NCBI GenBank assembly: GCA_028023455.1
Contig: JAQFVV010006451.1
Coordinates: 1,223,501 to 1,287,500 of the forward strand
DNA length: 64,000 bases
From: Epiperipatus broadwayi
Taxonomy: Eukaryota; Onychophora; Udeonychophora; Euonychophora; Peripatidae
Direction of reading: 5' to 3'
Position numbers and translations under genes: made by a program. Under the pieces are notes generated by a model, which worked only from the letters and a program-made list of their open reading frames with translations, did no database searches and was not told the DNA's origin. Of the stretch, positions 24,129 to 34,650 are shown piece by piece. The number at the start of each line of letters is the position of its first letter. Positions within the stretch are counted from its first letter, which is position 1.

Positions 24129-24400
24129 AAATATGGCTCATGTTAGGAGTCCAAACTCGGAAAAAAAATTATACATCTCACTCATACTTTTTATATAAAT
24201 GTATTTGACTAAAACAAAATTTCTCAGGGTATTCAAGGTGTGAAAATATCGAAAGCTCATAGGTGGGCGAACAAAACCTGGGATAAATTATACATATCTT
24301 ATGTATCGAAATCCCCTTTTCCTTCTAAAAAATTAAATTCAGCCCACGTTGGGAGACAAACTTGGGGAAAAAAAATCTATTGTGCCGATCGAATGATGTA
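24129..24400. repeat. Diverged repeats resembling a tRNA-Lys 3' end or PBS
   Basis: Three short related segments occur: GCTCATGTTAGGAGTCCAAA (24135), GCTCATAGGTGGGCGAACAAA (24256) and GCCCACGTTGGGAGACAAA (24343). The last is close to the 3' end of tRNA-Lys, whose complement is a common LTR retrotransposon primer-binding site (minus strand here). The open frame 24240-24485 that covers two of them matches nothing known to me. Weak evidence. Confidence 0.3.
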
Positions 24401-25649
24401 TATTGGTTTAACCCAGGTTTACACTATCAGTAAGTTTATAGAAGGCTGTGAAGCATGGATCGGATTTCCGGATCCATTGCTTTAATATAATACTCTGTTT
24501 TTTATCTCAAAATTATGATTTTAATAAAAATTTACACAAATGAGTTTATAACAAAAATGGAATCTAACAATGAAATAGATGATAGAAACTCTAAGCAAAA
24601 CAGACATTCTGGAAGATCTAGAACATTTTTGGTAATTTAAATGTAAGATCACAAAATTTTGTGAAAGGATAATTATTTTAATATGAAGGGAAAAGACATT
24701 TAGTATAATTTCAACAATGAGTTGATTAAATGGTTATTAAGAGATTATAACTCAATAAGGCAGTAATGTAAAAAGAGGAACTTAAGGGAGTATAAACTTT
24801 AATGATATATCAGCAGGTGTAAAATTTTCTCTTGGGATAAGGCAATTTCTTCAAAAATAAACAAATATATATAAAACTAAAACAAACCTTAAAAAAAACA
24901 TGAAAAAATCAATTTCTATATAAAAAATGCTGGATAGCATTAGTAATGACATATAAAAAAACTGTACATTTTTAAAAAAATACAAAACATCATGTTGGCA
25001 AGTTAATTTACTACCAAAGCATTACATAAACATTTAATTCATATTTAAAATCTAAAATCTGAAATGTATTTTACATGATTCTGAACTAGATCCATTTATG
25101 GAAAAATGAGGAATCATTAACACCTAATAGTAATGTCAAATATTGTATCAGTGTACCTTTAATCGACTGGTTTTTATCAATAAAAAATACTGGCTTGCAA
25201 AATCCACTTCCAACACACTACTCAAGCTATCAATTGAAAGTATTCTAAAATTTCTATAATTTGAATATAAACCAATTTACATGATAAGTTGATAGATCTA
25301 ATATTATATATGAAACTATATGCTTTAATCCTTTCATTTATAAGCTACTATGAGCATTTTCATTTTCTTGATAATGTTAAATGCTAAAGCAATATTTCTT
25401 TACTATTGGTAATCAAGATATCATAATCCTATGAGCATTAAGATAACTATTGTTTCTATCTTTACATCGTATTCTAAGATTAAAATCAATATCTATAGGT
25501 AATGCATAACTTAGAGTTAAAAAATGTCATTATACAGTAAAACATAAGGTGTTGAATTATAAACAAAGGTCACAATATGAGTTTAAAATTTTTTTCAATT
25601 ATCACCTGTACTAAGAGGTTGACTATCACAAATAATTAGAAATTTAATT
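24401..25649. other. AT-rich DNA, nothing recognised
   Basis: No feature could be supported. Confidence 0.6.
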
Positions 25650-25786
25650 TATAATGGTTCAAAAAATATTTTAACATTTTAAAATAACAAAACAGCTTTG
25701 AATTTGTAATAAAGAAAATTTATTTAAAGCTGAACGATTTCAATTTGTTATTTAAAATGTTTTAACATTTTTTGGACTATTACAAT
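25650..25786. repeat. Hairpin/MITE-like inverted repeat
   Basis: Arms at about 25650-25692 and 25744-25786 pair (CAAAAAATATTTTAACATTT with AAATGTTTTAACATTTTTTG), and an inner CAGCTTT/AAAGCTG pair extends the hairpin. The outer ends read TAATGG and CTATTA. Confidence 0.7.
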
Positions 25787-25954
25787 TATTGCAGAAAAAC
25801 GGTAAAAAAAATATTTTAAATTTAGTTTATGTAAAGTAAACTTTATTTCTTATATTAATTTGTGAGTATAAAAGATGTAATACATAAGATTTTAAATGTA
25901 ATACTTTTATAATCAATCAAGATGAAAATTATATCAATTTGATTTTTATAAACC

Positions 25955-25982
<28 letters not shown>
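25955..25982. repeat. (TA)n microsatellite with TGTAACCCC terminus
   Basis: A TA tract ends at TGTAACCCCACACTCAACACC-like sequence starting at 25983, the same arrangement as at 18592, 38824 and 59964. A possible partner end GGTTACA lies at 27194-27200, but the link is weak. Confidence 0.55.
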
Positions 25983-25985
<3 letters not shown>

Positions 25986-26348
25986 AACCCCACACTCAAC
26001 ACCGCTCCTACACATTATATGAGCAAATGTCCAGGGTGCCAATTCTATTAATGAATAGAATAATTTAACACTTTATTTGACTTAGAATTAATACTGAGAC
26101 TCTTCTATTTGTGTCTAACTTATAGCTTATCTCATTGGAGGGTTATAGAAAGTCAGTAACATATAGAATATAAATAAATGAACGAAGAAATACTACAAAC
26201 CATTAAAATAAAATATATGCCTTATTTATTAATCAACCAAATGATGGAGGCCAGCAGAGTTTCATCTGTTCAAACTAATAAAATATAATTTCAAATTGAT
26301 TTCTTTCATCATCTAAATATACACTATATTAGCTCAATATAACTTTAA

Positions 26349-26351
<3 letters not shown>
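25983..26351. other. Spacer after TGTAACCCC terminus
   Basis: The first 150 bp are richer in C and G and may belong to the element that begins at 25983. No coding region was found. Confidence 0.35.

Positions 26352-26430
<79 letters not shown>
26352..26430. repeat. (TA)n microsatellite
   Basis: An uninterrupted TA tract of roughly 39 units. Confidence 0.95.
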
Positions 26431-26433
<3 letters not shown>

Positions 26434-28559
26434 ACTTCACTATCTAGCACATCTTAATCTAAATAGCTAAATTAATGTTAATTTAGAGATATGAAGTCCG
26501 ATCACAGAGAATCTGTAATACAGTTTCATTAAAGAAATTCTATTATCCAGTAATTTATAACTATTGTAATAATAATACAAAATAAAATAATAATGATAAT
26601 GAATTAGATGATGTTTTACTGGATTAGCACTTTATAATGAAGGAAATAGGGTTCTTTTTAATCTCACATCATTGTCTAAATAATAAACTAAGTATGCAAC
26701 CTTTTTATAAGTTTACCAAATGGTAAAATATTTCATATAATGTTTGGATCAAGAGCACAATATTATCAGATTCAGTATATTTATTATCAGGTTTACAAGG
26801 TAATGTACTTATGTTGTAATAGATGTGTGGAATGTGGGAACTAGAGTATGAGTGCATATAAAAACAACTTATGACACAGTTTTGAATAAATAAACAAAGC
26901 ATTTATTTATATTTGAAATTCAATTAGATATAGCTAATTCACAGTGAATTGTTTGTCCTAATTTTTAAACTCACAAACAGGTTTGCTAATCTAAGTTTGA
27001 AATCATTTCTGTTACATATTTCATCATTTATTAATTAGACATTTATGAACATAAGTTAACAAATAAATAATACCTTAATATTCTGACTTTGAATATATTT
27101 TGGGGCTGTTCATTAATGCTAACAATTCTTTATTATTAGCGAACAACACTGGGTAAATTAAATATATTATGGGCACAATATATAAGCTTGGGAGGTTACA
27201 CTATTAATTATTAGGATAAAGCAACTTAATAAACTTGGCTGTCAAGAGAGTAGCTTTAAATAGCTCAATTAAATAATCCCTTTAAATATCTACATGCACT
27301 CAAAAAAAAAAAAATTATTCTGATGATTTGATGATTTAAAGCTTGCGGTAAATTAATATGACATGATTCAAAATATTTACTTCCCGATGTATAAATTTAA
27401 CAGTATTATACTTTCATATTCGCGATATTATTTGCATTACGTGTGTGTTACATCATATGCTATAATGATAAAAAAATCAATATTTTTACGTATTGTCAAT
27501 TTACTTATGAATTATTAAATAAGTGTTTTGCTATGGATAATGTCATAGACCAACCAACAAATATAACACTATATCTACTTTAATTTTCAATAAAGAATTT
27601 AATCTGATTATTTATCTAACTGCCAACTAAATTACATATAGCTATGTTTCCATGATAACACAAAATAAACATTCAAGAAAAATTTAAGCACATGAGGAAT
27701 AAATAAGCTTTTTGGCTAATAAATCCAACAACTACCTAACTCTGAAATACACTATTGGTATGGAACTTGTCTCACCACCAGAACAATGGCAAATATATCA
27801 CTTAACTTCATAAAATATTTTATAATACATACGTATTATGCAATCTAGAAATAGTCTTTACTCATGGAAAATATTTAAGATATACTAAGGGAGAGAGTCC
27901 TATATCCCAACAAACATAGAACATATCAAGAATGACTTTCTTTCTCATAGCTACTCTATATATTTCATTCTATACATTGAAAGATAAATACACATACAGG
28001 TAAGTCACTAATTCCTTCAATTCTTTTAGAATATGACACTATCCGAAATTAATAGAGAGAAACAGTTATAAAACTGAATATTTGCTAATTAAATAAAATA
28101 AAAGCATAAGACCGACACATATACGCACAAATAAGAGTGTGAAAAATAATTCCAAATTATATAATATGCAAATATTATGGTAAAGTAAATGGTAAATTAA
28201 AAATATAAACTTTTAGCTTATAACAGGCTATCAGCTGTTTTAAAATTTAAATAGTAATAATTATTATGAACGAGGTTTTACTATTTCTGACACAATATTT
28301 CTTTCATACACTAGCTACTTTGAAAGCCCCCCAAAAATGCTCACTTCGAGATAAAAAAACATATATAAAATAAATACCTTTCTTTAATACAATATCCCCC
28401 CCCCCAAAAAAAAAAATGTATGTATCTTCTACATAAAAAAAATCATACTTGAATAATAATAATTTACCAGAGTATTTGCAATTTGCAAATACACTAATCC
28501 AAGATGGTCTAGAAGTTCAGGAAATATCATAATTATGTTATAATTGATGATTTATTAGT
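26431..28559. other. AT-rich DNA, nothing recognised
   Basis: No exon, RNA gene or organised repeat was found. A C-run followed by an A-run lies near 28396-28417. Confidence 0.6.
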
Positions 28560-28800
28560 CTACATTACATGGACATGTTTATTTCATGTTTAAGAAAGTT
28601 TATTTAAACTTGATTGTATCAATATTTCGTTCTCTGTGGTCAAGTTGCAATCTTTAAGTGTCCATATATATTCAATGGACCATTAATAAAAGTGGATTTC
28701 CTTTCTTGCTTTTAAAAGGTGAGAAGATTGCCTTAACAGTAGTGAGAAATATTGTTTACTATCCTTATTGTGAATGTTTAGGTGGTTACTGGTTGGTTTC
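28560..28800 (+). repeat. Repeat family A, third copy
   Basis: It shares the ordered phrases GTTTATTTAAACTT, AAGTTGCAAT, TTCAATGGACCAT and GATTGCCTTAACA with the copies at 2.68-3.2 kb. Non-coding. Confidence 0.65.
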
Positions 28801-28843
28801 TAATTACATAATTATCCCATTTGGCTTTAAGCATTATTTCACT

Positions 28844-28865
28844 TATATATATATATATATATATG
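28844..28865. repeat. (TA)n microsatellite at PLE 3' side
   Basis: A short TA tract lies just beyond the 3' untranslated part of the minus-strand PLE. Confidence 0.85.
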
Positions 28866-29021
28866 CAAAACCATAAAACAATACTGTACTAGATTAAATT
28901 CAAAATTTTACCAAAATCCTTACACAACCATGGTTTCATCTACTACAAATAGACCTTCTCAAGTGAAAATCAACCTAAAGGAAAACATATATATATACAA
29001 ACAAACAAACCTTCCCATAAT

Positions 29022-30786
29022 TCATTTCAAACTCCACCTTCCCTTTATATCAAAAGAAGTCTTCATAAGATTGATAGCCTCAGAATCAAGGAGTTTTATC
29101 ATCAAAGTCTCCTTTATTCTTCTTTTTAACTCATTCTTTTCATAAAAAATAACAACATTCAAACAATATTCTATGACCTTATTCAATTCATGAATATATA
29201 AAGCTGAGTTAAGATACCTATGTTTAACTCTACTTATATGAACCTTAACCCTTTCCTTAAGGCTAAATTTTCTGCCTACATAAAATTTACCACAACTACA
29301 TGGAATTTTATAAACAATACCAGGAATAGACCTACTATCAATAACTGCTTTGAACCATTAATAATGAATTCAAATCAGAACCTTTCCTCCATGCAACCTT
29401 CTTTCCACCTAACAAATGACTATTCCTATAAACCAAATTATAAATTGATGCTTTAAATGGTAAAGACATATAATCATCATCCTTACCAACAAAATTCTTA
29501 TCATCCAAATCACGACTATAAACATTATTATTAAATACCACTTTTTTAATAAAATCATGACTATAACCCAATTCTACATATTCAGCAGCAAATTGACTTT
29601 TTTGAATATCAGCATCATTATTAAAATTATTAAGCCTTCTATTCCGACAACAAAAATTCAACAAAGACATTTTTTTATGTATAAAAGGCTGATAACTATC
29701 AGGCCTAATCATATTTCTCAAATTTTTAGGTTTTATAAAATGACTACAAAACAAAACATCATTAACCTTCTCAACATTTAAATCTAAAAACTTTAATTTT
29801 ACAAAATCAAAACCACCCCCTCAATTGTAAACTTAATATTAGAATCAAAACCATTCAATCCACATAAAAACTCTTCTAATTTCTCTTTCTGAATAACAAA
29901 CAAACAATCATCAACATACCTAACAAATAATTTAATAAAACATGAAAACATATTAATAATACTACACTCCAAATAATCAATATAGACAGCACACATCAAT
30001 GGAGAAATGACATAACCAATAACCCAACCTTCTCTAATCTTATAAAACACATCATTAGACATAAAATACATTGAATCCTCTAACAGCAAAAGCAAATCAT
30101 GAAAAACCTTAATCTTATCTGCAGAAAAACATTCTAATTTTTTAAAATTGAAAGAAAAACATCAATACTTTTTAATCTATTAACCGATTGGTACATATTT
30201 TCAATGTCTAAACTACCAAAAACACAATCATCATCCAAAACACAACCATTTATTTTCTTAAAAGCTTCAAAGGAAGAAGAAACACAAAATTGACCCAGTT
30301 TTATGTAATCCTTAAAATATCTTATAATAAATTTTGATATTTTATCAACAATTCCTCCTGTAAAATCAAAAATACATCTCAAAGGAAAATTATCTTTATG
30401 AGACTTCAAATTAAAGAAAACCTTTGGAGCCACAAAATCACTAGGGTAACAATTTAAATAAGTAGCTCTATCAAAAATCTTATTTTCCATAACTTTCATA
30501 ATCTTAATTAATTTAGATTTTATTTTTTTACCAGGATCAGAATCTAAAATAGCATATTTTCCATTATTTAATTCTAAAGAAACTTTACTTTTAAAATCAA
30601 TATTATTTAACAATACAAACCGGCCACCTTTATCTTCTTTTAATAATATAACATCATTGGCTTTCAATCTTTTTTTAACAAAACTAATTTCCTTAGGGGC
30701 AAAAACAAATTTTTCTCTTTTAAGTAATTGACTATTCAAAATAACCTGTAAAGACATTTTATTTTCATCAGAAATATTACTACTAC

Positions 30787-30788
<2 letters not shown>
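29022..30788 (-). pseudogene. Penelope-like element RT + GIY-YIG endonuclease (relic)
   Basis: Read on the minus strand, this carries most of a PLE polyprotein. Starting near 30757, the order is an N-terminal RT block with LLKEDKGGRFVLL, then FFNLKSHKDNFPLRCIFD with VDKISKF, then FGSLDIENMYQSV, then GYVISPLMCAVYIDYLE, then the catalytic FVRYVDDCLFVI, and a C-terminal GIY-YIG nuclease (GIVYKIPCSCGKFYVGR, followed by an ERVKVHI arginine box and KETLMI glutamate) ending at a TGA at 29022-29024. The two halves are linked as in canonical PLEs, which copy RNA into DNA and nick their target. Frameshifts lie in an A run near 30140, in a G run near 29817 and near 29350. The N terminus is cut off at a (TA)n tract. 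It is inactive as it stands, but fairly young given the few in-frame stops. Confidence 0.92.

Positions 30789-30866
<78 letters not shown>
30789..30866. repeat. (TA)n microsatellite at PLE 5' side
   Basis: A TA tract of about 39 units marks the truncated 5' end of the PLE. The isoleucine/tyrosine repeat that it encodes on the minus strand is not part of the protein. Confidence 0.95.
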
Positions 30867-30870
<4 letters not shown>

Positions 30871-30929
30871 GTACTTCTCTCATCTCAACTCCACTACTCA
30901 AATCACCTATTCTCAACATTCCTAATCAA

Positions 30930-31220
30930 GTGAACAGGAGGTATCAAATACCTAAAACCCCATGTTTGTGTAAACAATTTGATACTCTTCCATTATTCCA
31001 TTCTCAAGGATGGTAGAGTCTGATTTGTATCCATTTTAACATCTTGTGGAAGTGTGTGAATAAGCAGTAGACTGAAGAGATATTTTTAAAGTATTTTATG
31101 AATTTAGTAGTCCATGTTTCAGCTCAACTACATCACAACCACCATCTCAAAAACTCTTTCTCTCTCATATGCACAAATTTTGCAAACAATCTTCACTCAT
31201 AAAAATAGTTTAATTTATTG
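30930..31220 (+). repeat. Copy of the 284-bp repeat
   Basis: GTATCAAATACCTAAAA, TATCCATTTTAACATCTTGTGG, ACATCACAACCACCAT and CAAACAATCTTCACT match the units at 10.37-10.94 kb in order. Confidence 0.6.
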
Positions 31221-32561
31221 TGGCCTTGATTCCACCATAACTAAAATAATTATCTAAATCATTACATTGAAATATTTCCTTTATTTAATGCAGTAAATAT
31301 AAACAAAAGAAATGTATTAATACTAAACTAATAATATTATATTAACAAATTACTCCTTAACCAAAGTATATACCATACTAGCTAATAAATTTACTCATAA
31401 CAATCTTTTATAACTATGACATCATAATGAAATGCTAAATAATAGGCTCCACCAAGGTAATCATATTACAAATTACAAATGTCATTCTTTGGGTGACTGC
31501 AGAGTCTTTTCATAGCATTTTAATGTATAGGACAGATACCTTTACTTTTATATCCCAAACTTCAGATTTGCAATGGATTCTTCTCAAACTGATTATAAGA
31601 CTTAATATATTATCTTGTAAAAAATACTCCTAGGCAATTTTTCTCTTTATATATGTAATGAGAGTTCAGTCTGGATAAGTTTAAGAGAAGTTGTGTGACA
31701 AACGTGCAAATTTTGATTATTAACATGTATTTTAAGCCTATTAATTAATTATACATATTATGTAATTTGATTCATTAGATGTTTTAATATGGATGTCAAA
31801 TGTACCTACTATTATGGAATACAGATGTTAAAGAACTGATGAGTTTAATACATTATATATTATATATGTATTATTAATACTAAAAATACATACAATTTTC
31901 AGAATCAAACTAGTGTCATTAAGGCATATAACCAGATAATTCCGATGTTTGTTTCAATGTAGTTTAGGTGTTACAACTGTCCAGCTCATCTGATGAACAT
32001 AAGTTTGCTATATGAAATAAATGTATAGTAATAAGATTTATTCTAGTCAGGTATGTTCTTAATCAATTCCAATATTTTATTAATGTCATTGACTGTATTA
32101 AACTTGTGCATAACATAATAAAACTGTGCAAATTACATACGTAGATGTGTATATATGTTTGCAATTTGTCGAGTTGAAATATAGATGCCAATAAAGTGGT
32201 TGGACCCAATAAGATATATTGCTGTTTCACAATACATTTACTAATTGATAACACAGTATGGAAGAAAATATTGTATTATTTTTATTATATTTTTCTATGT
32301 ACTTATATATGTGTGTGTTTTGGCTAGATTTCACCTGTCATTATCTGAATAGTAAGAAAATTAGACAAAAGTAAATATATGGGTTACATAACTATTTTTA
32401 TATGATAGCAGAATAATAGGTCCTTGGTCCAAAGCTCAATCTGTCATGCGCAGTGCTTATATGTTATATGATCTTCATGTGACCTTCTGAGCGATTAGCC
32501 ACTTAATTTTTTGTAAGATAAAATTTTTATTTAAAGTGTTTAATTTTACTTGATTCTATAT
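31221..32561. other. AT-rich DNA, nothing recognised
   Basis: No gene was found. A CTGATGA...GAAA arrangement at 31990-32017 was considered as a hammerhead and set aside. Confidence 0.55.
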
Positions 32562-33040
32562 AATATAAGGGATTCGAACTCAGATTTTCACACAACCCTC
32601 AACTCTCCATGCCATCTCATATTGCTGATCCACTATGGCCAACATGGGTAGGATGACAACCTTGGCACTAACATGGGCTTTGAATGTTCCACCATCAGAT
32701 TTTTAATGAAATGGATGACTGAAGAGTTGTGGGCTTGAGTAGTTTGAATCCTGTCCATTAAAGTATGAAGATTGGCTATCTTAATATAAAGCTGATCACT
32801 GATTGTATATATGTGTGAAGATAGTAATCTGGACCAACTGATGATTGCTGGTTTAGCATGAAATACTATATTGGTGATTATTTATCTTTTCAACATATGT
32901 ATGATCAGGTGGGTGAGCAATATGAGATGGCATGGAGAGTTGAGGGTTGTGTGAAAGTCTGAGTTCGAATACCTTATATTACATTATATTTGTGCAGGTG
33001 TGTGTAAGCCTGTACAGTGTATTGATTCTATATAATTTTA
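32562..33040 (+). mobile_element. Hammerhead/tRNA-like element (HHR family), long copy
   Basis: From left to right: an inverted tRNA-like end (GGGATTCGAACTCAGA), a body of about 200 bp also found at 43.88-44.08 kb (CATGGGCTTTGAAT, CTGTCCATTAAAGTATGAAG), a hammerhead-type motif at 32833-32875, a linker GATTATTTATCTTTT, a tRNA-like end with a B-box-like GAGTTCGAATACC, and a tail TGTAAGCCTGTACAGTGTAT shared with the 49.65-49.79 kb copy. The inverted ends are about 65 bp long. No protein is encoded. It looks like a SINE-like element with a self-cleaving ribozyme and an extra inverted end. Its class is not settled. Confidence 0.7.
32833..32875 (+). ncRNA. Hammerhead ribozyme copy (stem II base mismatch)
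   Basis: Stem I ACCAA pairs with TTGGT. The boxes CTGATGA and GAA-A are intact, stem II is TGCT/AGCA with a U.U opposition at its base, stem III is AU/AU with a 3-nt loop, and the cleavage triplet would be AUA. It probably has reduced or no activity. Confidence 0.7.
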
Positions 33041-33773
33041 TTATTTTTCTTTATTGCCAATAATTGCAATAATTTTCGTCATTTGACATTATTCAGATAT
33101 TTTTTTTGTTTTATTTAGCAAAGTTAAAAAACAAAATTCTTTGTAAAAATAACAATTTCCCAAATTACAGTATGTTTCTCAGCAAAATTTAACGTTAGCA
33201 TTCTTTATTTAAACAACGGATTTTCTTGTTTGGCTTAAACTATAATTTATTGATCTTTTGGAAACGTATTTCATTAATTTCGTTCCAAAATGTTTTTTTT
33301 TTTTTTCAAGAATGAAAAAAGAAAAAAGATCTATAAGAAATAAAGCTATAAAATCCTCGAGGGTTATTATATTTTAGATGACTCTACAGAGAGTCTCTTA
33401 TCGTTACTTCTTAAATCACAGAATAGTTATTGCTATTTTATTTTTTTTATCTGTCAACAATCTGATACTGAATTGCTATATCTAACTGTATATGCTAACG
33501 TGGATTTATCTTAGCCTTAAGTCTCAGACTGAATTTTACTAAATATATCATTTAGAACTGATTCGAATCTATATATTTACATTTTCCTCTCTTCTTAATT
33601 AATTATAATGTTGCCAAGACCTTCTTGTACATATGCGGTTAAGCTTGTGTCACGTTGATTAGTAAATGGGAATTGTTGTCTTTGTTTTATGTGTTCCAAA
33701 AATGAAAAAATAAATAAATATTGGAATGTCTTGAAAATTGAGATATTAAAATAAATTATGTTAAAACAGAGGC
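33041..33773. other. AT-rich DNA, nothing recognised
   Basis: No feature could be supported. Confidence 0.6.
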
Positions 33774-33856
33774 AAAACTCTCCAACAGTCAGTGCTAGCC
33801 AGAGTAATCAATGTATGTGAGGTTAGTGCATAAAATCCATATTTAGTTCCCACTTA
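33774..33856 (-). repeat. Repeat family B, partial
   Basis: AGTGCTAGCCAGAGTAATCA, TAGTGCATAAAATCCATAT and CCCACTTAATTATATCCTA align with 8.72-8.80 kb. The hammerhead-like part is absent. Confidence 0.65.
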
Positions 33857-34416
33857 ATTATATCCTATCATTACAATAAGCAATGATTTTTCTAAAGTTG
33901 GTAAGATTGTATTTACTTAATGTATTGAATATTTTCACATAGGGATTCTATAATAGTAAGATAATGTACTAAATGTACGAACTTTACTGAATTTATCAAA
34001 GCCGTAGTACGATTTGTTAATTATTGGATATCGTTACTATTATTTTTAAATTGTAATACATAATTTATTTTATTATTCTTTATTTTATTTTAGGGAATTT
34101 TTAATAATTTTGTAAGTTATAAAATAACTTAATATTTGCCTATTAAATGTTATATGTATCAATAAATGTTATTTTAATTATTAATTCATCTTTCAGAAAT
34201 CTAGTAATGTTACCACACACTCATATTTATTTATTTTATGCATTGGGCCTACAAGAATATAAAGAAATAGGATATGAACGTCACATTATTTAAAAATAGA
34301 TTACTGATGTTATGATAACATCAAAAAATATTTTATTTTATTAATTTAAAATTGATAAAACCATTTTATAAAACTGGTGTAAGATCACCGTAGCCAATTT
34401 CATTTATTTTTTGATG
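33857..34416. other. AT-rich DNA, nothing recognised
   Basis: No feature could be supported. Confidence 0.6.
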
Positions 34417-34432
34417 AAACTATAAGATCACT

Positions 34433-34527
34433 GTCAAACGTTGGTGGTCTAGCGGTTAGCATAGCTGCTGTCCAAGTAGCTGGCCTGGGTTCACTTCCCG
34501 ATCAATACTTTGACTTATGAAAAAACA
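34433..34527 (+). mobile_element. tRNA-Gly-derived SINE, first of a pair
   Basis: The SINE has CGTTGGTGGTCTAGCGGTTA (A box), the B-box region GGGTTCACTTCCC, the tail TTTGACTTATG and an A run. It is flanked by AAACTATAAGATCACT on both sides (34417-34432 and 34527-34542). Confidence 0.88.
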
Positions 34528-34545
34528 AACTATAAGATCACTAGT

Positions 34546-34641
34546 CATGCATTGGTGGCCTAGTGGTTAGCATAGCTGCTTTCCAAGCAGTCAGCCTGGG
34601 TTCGCTTCCTGATCACTGCATTTGACATATAAAAAAAAAAA
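34546..34641 (+). mobile_element. tRNA-Gly(UCC)-derived SINE, second of a pair
   Basis: This copy keeps the clearest tRNA-Gly resemblance: GCATTGGTGGCCTAGTGGTT, the anticodon loop TTTCCAA (UCC), and the T arm GGGTTCGCTTCC. It ends with TTTGACATAT and an A run. The 3' direct repeat AACTATAAGA follows at 34640. The acceptor 3' strand does not pair, so it is not a functional tRNA gene. Confidence 0.88.
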
Positions 34642-34650
34642 CTATAAGAC

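Noticed and set aside
24240-24485. 81-codon plus-strand frame
   Set aside because: No known domain; it overlaps diverged non-coding repeats.
29220-29781. Plus-strand frames at 29220-29456 and 29557-29781
   Set aside because: They are antisense shadows of the minus-strand PLE coding region.
30789-30919. N-terminal extension of the PLE frame with an isoleucine/tyrosine repeat
   Set aside because: It is a translated (TA)n tract plus flanking repeat DNA, not PLE protein.
31981-32030. CTGATGA followed by GAAA at hammerhead spacing
   Set aside because: Stem II has a mismatch, stem I pairs poorly, and no related copies exist in the window; probably chance.
34546-34620. Apparent tRNA-Gly gene
   Set aside because: The acceptor stem does not close, and the copy has a SINE tail and target duplication, so it is a retroposon.
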